Origin: an uncultured Methylococcaceae bacterium
GTDB taxonomy: Bacteria; Pseudomonadota; Gammaproteobacteria; Methylococcales; Methylomonadaceae
Direction of reading: 5' to 3'
Length of the DNA stretch: 6,187 bases
NCBI GenBank assembly: GCA_903839795.1
Contig: CAIMDR010000325.1
Span: 1 to 6,187 of the forward strand
Shown: one piece after another, positions 1 through 3,042 of the stretch
How positions within the stretch are numbered: the first letter of the stretch is position 1
Layout: every line of letters begins with the position of its first letter
Translations under genes and position numbers: made by a program
The notes under the pieces: model-generated
Told to the model about the DNA's origin: nothing
The model's database searches: none
What the model saw: only the letters and a program-made list of their open reading frames with translations

Positions 1-152
1 CTCTTACCTTCGAGAAATTGCATTAGTTCGGCGAAAACGCCTCGGACTACAAGATCGCGTGATGAGGTGTAGAGCCAGATATTGCGGGTACCAAAATTTT
101 CAGTTTGTCCTGTTAAAATAGCCAAGAATAAAATTCTTGTTGTTAAGTACAC
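1..152 (-). CDS. Edge of an unrecognised gene (5' part only, runs off the window)
   Basis: On the minus strand the frame is open from a stop at 164-162 to the window edge. The only candidate starts are GTG at 152-150 and TTG at 125-123, and neither has a well-spaced Shine-Dalgarno. The translation includes TGQTENFGTRNIWLYTSSRD and then LVVRGVFAELMQFLEGK, which has a natural mix of hydrophobic, charged and aromatic residues. I do not recognise the family. A plus-strand frame over the same bases is also open for about 39 codons but is arginine-heavy, as expected of an antisense shadow. It could equally be a truncated remnant, since neighbouring genes are broken. The call rests only on amino acid character and the open frame. 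Confidence 0.33.
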   Translation of the reverse strand, partial: MYLTTRILFLAILTGQTENFGTRNIWLYTSSRDLVVRGVFAELMQFLEGK

Positions 153-160
153 AATCCTGC

Positions 161-480
161 ATTACAAACGATACGAACAAATAAACTATTTTCTGTTTTT
201 TATATATAAAAATACGTGGACGGGTTTATATTCCAAATCGTGAATCGACCAAAATTATTGCACTTTGTTACATTTAGATACAATTCAGCTATAGATAATG
301 ATTTTTTTTAGTGTAATATGAAAAACGGACTACCGATTTAAGGTGACTGTTTTAGAGCCCCATCAGGGAATGTATCAGTCCCGGCTTAAGTTGATAGCTA
401 ATATGGAAGAAATAGATTGTTATTTTTTTACCGTATCTTTTAACTTGGTAAATTAGAATTTTTGATAAAAGGTGATTGTG
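161..480. other. AT-rich non-coding stretch with structured leader
   Basis: No convincing gene lies here. An AT palindrome (five T, ATATAT, five A) sits at 197-212. A weak sigma70-like pair, TTACAT (268-273) and TATAGA (290-295) with a 16-base spacer, could drive transcription rightward. The nested hairpin at 334-393 and a smaller TTTACC/GGTAAA dyad (427-432 with 447-452) would then lie in the 5' leader of the peptide gene at 481. A 37-codon frame from GTG 343 to 456 exists but has no supporting signals. Confidence 0.4.
334..393 (+). promoter_or_regulatory. Nested hairpin, candidate structured 5' leader RNA
   Basis: Three coaxial helices can be drawn. P1 pairs CGATTTAAG (334-342) with CTTAAGTTG (385-393), nine pairs of which two are G-U. 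P2 pairs GACTG (345-349) with CAGTC (376-380). P3 pairs CCC (358-360) with GGG (366-368) around a five-base loop. Between P1 and P2 lies an asymmetric GU/CCGG internal loop. The element ends 87 bases before the ATG of the 25-residue peptide gene. There is no T-run directly after it, so it is not a standard terminator. It may be a cis-regulatory leader or small RNA; no known riboswitch class is recognised, and chance folding cannot be excluded by eye. Confidence 0.33.
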
Positions 481-558
481 ATGGCTGTAATAATATTATT
501 TACAATAGCAATAGCGGGTGCATTACTTTGTGTCGCTGCCAGACGTTCTGAGGCTTAA
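481..558 (+). CDS. Small single-pass membrane peptide, 25 residues
   Basis: The reading frame starts at ATG 481 behind GGTGAT (471-476, within AAAAGGTGAT). This is a good match to the 16S anti-Shine-Dalgarno, with four bases between it and the start. The peptide has a hydrophobic core VIILFTIAIAGALLCVAA (residues 3-20) followed by a short tail with two arginines, RRSEA. That gives a classic single transmembrane helix with positive residues at one end, predicted to lie at the cytoplasmic side. Many bacterial membrane peptides of this size act as accessory subunits or regulators of larger membrane proteins, but no family is recognised here and no partner gene is adjacent on the same strand. The long leader with a nested hairpin suggests possible post-transcriptional control. 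Support comes from the ribosome binding site and the composition; length alone would not suffice. Confidence 0.5.
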   Translation: MAVIILFTIAIAGALLCVAARRSEA

Positions 559-860
559 CTAAAGTCTTGCAGTCAATACGTTGTTTTAAACCTGTCTACA
601 GCATTGCTTTTAACCTATTGAATAGCAATGCTATTGCTTTCATTATTGAATTTATAAATGTTGCTTGTTTTAATGTATTTTTATATTGGACAAGCAACAA
701 GCAAAAAAGTATTAAATAACGCCCTACAAGAATGTCGAAAACGGATGATAACACCACGTCGCGGGTGAAAACAGGTCAATCAAGCCAGCGTGGATAAGGT
801 CGCCAGGTAGAAGTCCAGCTGAGGATCATGGAGTCAGGTTTTGCATCATAACTTCTTAAT
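559..860. other. Unassigned intergenic stretch with two small stem-loops
   Basis: No gene is supported. Two inverted repeats follow the peptide gene. AGCATTGCT (600-608) pairs with AGCAATGCT (624-632) over a 15-base loop. TGTTGCTTGT (659-668) pairs with ACAAGCAACA (690-699) over a 21-base loop and is followed by an A-rich run. Loops this long make them poor intrinsic terminators. From about 720 to 850 the GC rises, and short open runs occur on both strands interrupted by stops. This could be a degraded mobile or gene fragment, but I recognise no family. Confidence 0.4.
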
Positions 861-1186
861 TTAAAAACAAGACAGCAGCGTCTTACTCATACATAAAATG
901 AGCTCCCCTCTTATATAGGCTCCCTTTATTTTTTTATTACTCTTACGTTTCCAGCTATATGGGGTGGATCGATCATAGAGCGTTTCGGGAGCAATATCAA
1001 GATCAGCTGGCCAGCACACGGTATCCAGAGCTACGAAGCCTGCTTGAATAAGTTAATATCTTGCAGACGGGTAAATACTCCTCTGTCCAGATAGGGTCGG
1101 GTATCAAATAACCGGTGATCGCCGGTATCAAACCATAACTCCAACGAGAAATCATTTCTCGGTATAACACGAATAACAGCTTCCAT
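861..1186 (-). pseudogene. DUF2442 family protein, interrupted by a frameshift
   Basis: Read from ATG at 1186 on the minus strand, the product begins MEAVIRVIPRNDFSLELWFD and continues LFDTRPYLDRGVFTRLQD, INLFKQA. A TAG then interrupts it at about 1036. One frame over, homology resumes as VALDTVCWPADLDIAPETLY. Together these match the DUF2442 (NE0471 N-terminal-like) fold pattern: an FD..PYLD.G.F..L.D..LF core followed by V.W..G/DLDI.P..LY. The span of 326 bases is one short of a multiple of three, so a single missing base just before GTA explains the break. After LY the frame runs on for about 30 extra residues to TAA at 863-861, unlike the usual compact end of this family. DUF2442 genes often pair with DUF4160 genes in toxin-antitoxin-like modules; no DUF4160 gene is seen here. 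It may be a true pseudogene or a sequencing deletion. Confidence 0.75.
1145..1161. repeat. Short perfect palindrome inside the DUF2442 frame
   Basis: CGAGAAAT and ATTTCTCG flank a single central C. It lies in codons for PRNDFS of the DUF2442 frame and may be coincidental. Confidence 0.35.
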
Positions 1187-1243
1187 TATACCGCTTAGCG
1201 CAAGGGATCAATTGCAAAAGGCATTTGAACCATTAACAGTCAT

Positions 1244-1372
1244 GTAGGTTGGACAACAGCTTTATCGTTGCCCAACATTTTCAACGGATAAAAGTATAAT
1301 AATGATACATTGCTAGACACCATTAACATATTCCGTTGTTGAAATGTCGGGCACGAAAAGATGTGCCCGACC
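1244..1372. repeat. REPIN-like paired hairpin element
   Basis: Two hairpins point at each other across a spacer. Hairpin 1 is GTTGGACAAC (1248-1257) with GTTGCCCAAC (1267-1276), nine of ten pairs, and a nine-base loop. Hairpin 2 is GTCGGGCAC (1346-1354) with GTGCCCGAC (1363-1371), a perfect nine pairs around GAAAAGAT. The inner flanks are themselves inverted copies: CCCAACATTTTCAAC (1271-1285) against GTTGAAATGTCGGG (1338-1351). This arrangement of two REP-type palindromes in opposite orientation is that of REPIN/BIME elements, which are mobilised by REP-associated tyrosine transposases (established for REP families). Family membership of this particular sequence is from memory. It lies wholly in what would be the C-terminal half of the DUF4239 frame. 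Confidence 0.65.
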
Positions 1373-1408
1373 CGCCTTGCGCGTCCCGCGTCAGGAACTG
1401 AATGCTTA

Positions 1409-1428
1409 ATTGCAAGACTTGACCCCAT
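1409..1428. repeat. Fragment resembling a RAYT-associated terminal repeat (GGGGTCAAGTCTTGCA)
   Basis: On the minus strand the sequence reads ATGGGGTCAAGTCTTGCAAT. GGGGTCAGGTCTTGCA-type sequences commonly border REP-associated or IS200-like transposase genes in gammaproteobacteria (from memory). Here it abuts the exact point where DUF4239 similarity stops (about 1441), so it may mark the edge of a former insertion. No transposase gene remains. Confidence 0.35.
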
Positions 1429-1702
1429 ACTTGTATATGAGACGATAACCATAAACGCAAGCAATACCGCATAGATAACCCCTATCGTTGAAAAAATAAA
1501 TCCAGCGACATCGTTATGGGATTTAAGTCTGTGGAAGGGAATAAAGCGCCTGACCAGAAAAAGCGATCCTACAGTTATTCCGAGGAATAACCCAATCAAT
1601 AAAATCGCTAACGGGGTACTTGGAATGTAAAACAACAACCATTGATTTAGCGTCATTTGTTTCTCCTTTACTAAAGGTAAATATTCAAGCTCCCTTACTT
1701 TG

Positions 1703-1774
1703 CTCCCTTGAAAGAGGGTGACTGAGGGGGATTTATTTAAAAAATCTCCCCTAAAATCTTTTTTTCAAAGGGGA
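1703..1774. repeat. Large imperfect palindrome, CCCCTTTGAAA type
   Basis: The left arm runs CTCCCTTGAAAGAGGG then GAGGGGGATTT. The reverse complement of the right arm runs ATCCCCTTTGAAAAAAAG then TAGGGGAGATTT. The two arms match imperfectly around a centre near 1740. The left arm also holds a small CCCT/AGGG hairpin (1705-1708 with 1715-1718). Located between two minus-strand genes, it could work as a terminator-like structure for the upstream gene (1797-2030), but its shape and G/C blocks suggest a dispersed palindromic repeat. Confidence 0.55.
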
Positions 1775-1796
1775 TGGACTGAATAATTACCAGCTT

Positions 1797-2030
1797 TTAA
1801 AGTTCGCATTCTAATCGTTCACAGAGTTCATCAAGCTCGGCAGCCAATTTTTTACTGCTACAATGGTTACACGCTGCTGCCACATAGCCAACTAAATTCT
1901 TAAGTTCCTCATACTCTATGTCTATGGTTTTTCTTCGCATATTCAGTAATTGAACACGCATGTCTTTTGATGCCTCATACCAATATTCATTAATGAGTTG
2001 CTTCTGACGATTATCAAGTTGTATTCTCAT
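1797..2030 (-). CDS. Small helical hypothetical protein with four cysteines
   Basis: This is a 77-residue protein starting at ATG 2030; an in-frame TGA two codons upstream fixes the start. The Shine-Dalgarno is weak (GAGA around 2040). The sequence is soluble and predicted mostly helical: an N-terminal basic and aromatic stretch (RQKQLINEYWYEASKDMR, 8-25), a polar middle (RRKTIDIEYEELKNLVGYV, 32-50), and an acidic end (ELDELCERLECEL, 65-77). Cysteines lie at 54, 57, 70 and 75, in a C-x2-C ... C-x4-C arrangement that could bind a metal or simply be chance. No family is recognised. It is divergent from the membrane protein gene at 2139 and lies upstream of the DUF4239 remnant on the same strand, separated from it by a palindromic repeat. 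Confidence 0.6.
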   Translation of the reverse strand: MRIQLDNRQKQLINEYWYEASKDMRVQLLNMRRKTIDIEYEELKNLVGYVAAACNHCSSKKLAAELDELCERLECEL

Positions 2031-2053
2031 AGATCAATTTCTCATCTTGGGAT

Positions 2054-2082
2054 AATTTATTTACTGTAAAGGTACGATTCAA
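2054..2082 (-). promoter_or_regulatory. Candidate sigma70 promoter for the 77-residue protein
   Basis: On the minus strand TTGAAT (2082-2077) and TAAATT (2059-2054) are 17 bases apart, with four of six matches in each box. The predicted transcript start would be about 17 bases before the ATG at 2030. Confidence 0.3.
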
Positions 2083-2138
2083 ACCAAGTAATGATAAACT
2101 GACCTGATTTTTTTACATCATTTTACCTAACTATCTTC

Positions 2139-2467
2139 ATGTTTAAAGCAATCTTTTTTATCGCTGTTATTTTACTGTTTATATTCATAGTTGCCCTAAT
2201 AGCAGTCGGACTGTGCATTGGTATGGCGAACCTTATGATTTATTTTATTCCAACCATCGAGTTGGCTAACGCTCTGGTTCCTGCTGCCATTCTGGTAACT
2301 GTGCTTATTGTTGTTTTTGGTGGAATGATAAAAGTTGGCTTGGGAATGCCTGGGCAGAATCACAATCAATTCTATCTGGTTACTATGAAGACGAAGACGA
2401 TGATGAGCCTGAGCCACCACCCGTAACCAGAATCCATCCAAATCGTTCTAATAGACATAGACGCTAA
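2139..2467 (+). pseudogene. Two-segment membrane protein with acidic/basic tail, frameshifted at an A-run
   Basis: From ATG 2139 the frame gives two strong membrane segments, AIFFIAVILLFIFIVALIAV (residues 4-23) and ALVPAAILVTVLIVVFGGMI (about 45-64). As written, the frame then drifts into an implausible tail ending at 2426. One frame over, from about 2334, it reads SWLGNAWAESQSILSGYY, then EDEDDDEPEPPPVTRIHP, then NRSNRHRR, with a stop at 2465-2467. This looks like the real C-terminus: an acidic cluster followed by a basic end. The run AAAA at 2330-2333 would need one more A (ATA AAA AGT TGG) to join the frames into 109 residues. The span of 329 bases is one short of a multiple of three, in agreement. 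It may be a genuine loss-of-function mutation, an indel in the assembly, or (less likely) slippage. No clear Shine-Dalgarno precedes the ATG. The family is not named. Confidence 0.68.
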
Positions 2468-2607
2468 AAATATTTCGGATTTGGACATCTAAAAATTGAG
2501 TCGCGGTCAGGTTACGGCTGGTGCCTAACTCGACATTGTATACTTTAAAAAGTCGCTGATTCACATCCTGGACATAAGCAAGAACATTACCCAGTCGATC
2601 CGCTGCT

Positions 2608-2859
2608 TTAACCGTTAATCCAAGAATCCCATTTGATATTTGTTTTTACAAAATCATCATTCAATTTGCCAAGATATAATTTACTTTTTTCTTTATCGCC
2701 ACGCCTGCCAAATAAAGCCGCTAAAGCTATAATTTTACTCTCAATAGAGGAAACTTTATCATAATCAGATTCAGATAAGCCATAAGTTAGCAGTTCAAGT
2801 TCATCGTCAGTCAAATCATAATCAAAAATTGTTTCTATATAATTTAAACTGGCAGACAT
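2608..2859 (-). CDS. Acidic hypothetical protein, 83 residues
   Basis: The start is placed at ATG 2859 because GGAGGT (2869-2864) precedes it by four bases. An in-frame ATG at 2871 overlaps that Shine-Dalgarno and is therefore unlikely. The protein is soluble. It begins MSASLNYIETIFDYDLTDDE, is strongly acidic through residue 41, carries a hydrophobic helix (SKIIALAALFGRR, 41-53), and ends in a helical lysine-rich part (KEKSKLYLGKLNDDF, 56-70) and WDSWING. No family is recognised. The size, the acidity and the location beside a restriction-modification gene would fit an antitoxin, immunity or regulator protein, but that is speculation. It is divergent from the restriction gene, and the two share the 183-base intergenic region. 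Confidence 0.7.
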   Translation of the reverse strand: MSASLNYIETIFDYDLTDDELELLTYGLSESDYDKVSSIESKIIALAALFGRRGDKEKSKLYLGKLNDDFVKTNIKWDSWING

Positions 2860-2884
2860 AAATACCTCCAAATCGTTGGATTAA

Positions 2885-2913
2885 AGTATAACACGCTATT
2901 GACGCCTTATAAA
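2885..2913 (-). promoter_or_regulatory. Sigma70-type promoter for the acidic 83-residue protein
   Basis: On the minus strand TTTATA (2913-2908) and TATACT (2890-2885) are exactly 17 bases apart. The -10 box is strong (five of six matches) and the -35 box weak. It lies 25 bases upstream of the start codon, so the transcript would have a short leader containing the GGAGGT site. Confidence 0.48.
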
Positions 2914-2921
2914 TCACCCCC

Positions 2922-2955
2922 TTATCGAGTTTAAAATAGTGCCTATTGTCGATAA
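2922..2955. promoter_or_regulatory. Nested dyad between divergent genes, candidate operator
   Basis: TTATCGA (2922-2928) pairs with TCGATAA (2949-2955). Inside, AATAG (2935-2939) pairs with CTATT (2943-2947) around TGC. The 9-base word TTAAAATAG occurs at 2931-2939 and again exactly 50 bases on, at 2981-2989. Lying between the divergent promoters, the dyad is well placed to bind a regulator of the restriction-modification gene, or to form an RNA hairpin in its leader. No regulator gene is visible in the window. Confidence 0.3.
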
Positions 2956-3042
2956 TGTGCAGGTTTTTCTGTCCTTATGGTTAAAATAGCGAAAGTTTAA
3001 TCATATTTGACGTTGCGCTTCATTCGATACTAAAGGAACACT

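Larger units (their letters stand above)
1240..1656 (-). pseudogene. DUF4239 (bestrophin-like) membrane protein, truncated by repeat insertion
   Basis: The start at 1656 is certain in form: AAAGGAG (1669-1663) lies six bases upstream. Residues 1-72 show the family's beginning: a first membrane helix (LAILLIGLFLGITVGSLFLV, about 17-36), the conserved RRFIPFHRLKSHNDVAGFIF stretch (36-55), and a second helix IGVIYAVLLAFMVIV (58-72). Normally the family continues for well over 200 residues, starting with a W/EQ-type segment. Here, from about base 1441, the frame reads through unrelated DNA: first a TTGCAAGACTTGACCCC repeat, then the paired-hairpin element, ending at TGA 1242-1240. The last ~66 residues are therefore an accidental translation of repeats. 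The C-terminal half is not visible elsewhere in the window, so this is a decayed membrane protein rather than a working short form. The domain name is from pattern memory and fairly sure. Confidence 0.75.

Noticed and set aside
343..456. 37-codon open frame starting at GTG 343, plus strand
   Set aside because: The start lies inside the P1/P2 hairpin, no Shine-Dalgarno is correctly spaced, the internal ATG codons lack one too, and the translation has no recognisable character.
600..699. Stem-loops as an intrinsic terminator or CRISPR repeats
   Set aside because: Loops of 15 and 21 bases, no T-run after the stems, and the two arms do not repeat with regular spacing.
720..850. Possible transposase remnant
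   Set aside because: Short protein-like runs appear in several frames on both strands, but none could be tied to a known transposase and no terminal repeats bound the stretch.
959..1051. 30-residue plus-strand frame (MGWIDHRAFREQYQDQLAST...)
   Set aside because: It looks protein-like but is antisense to the better-supported DUF2442 frame, which accounts for the same bases.
2196..2441. 81-codon minus-strand frame opposite the membrane protein
   Set aside because: It is histidine- and glutamine-rich shadow sequence antisense to two clear membrane segments and the acidic tail.
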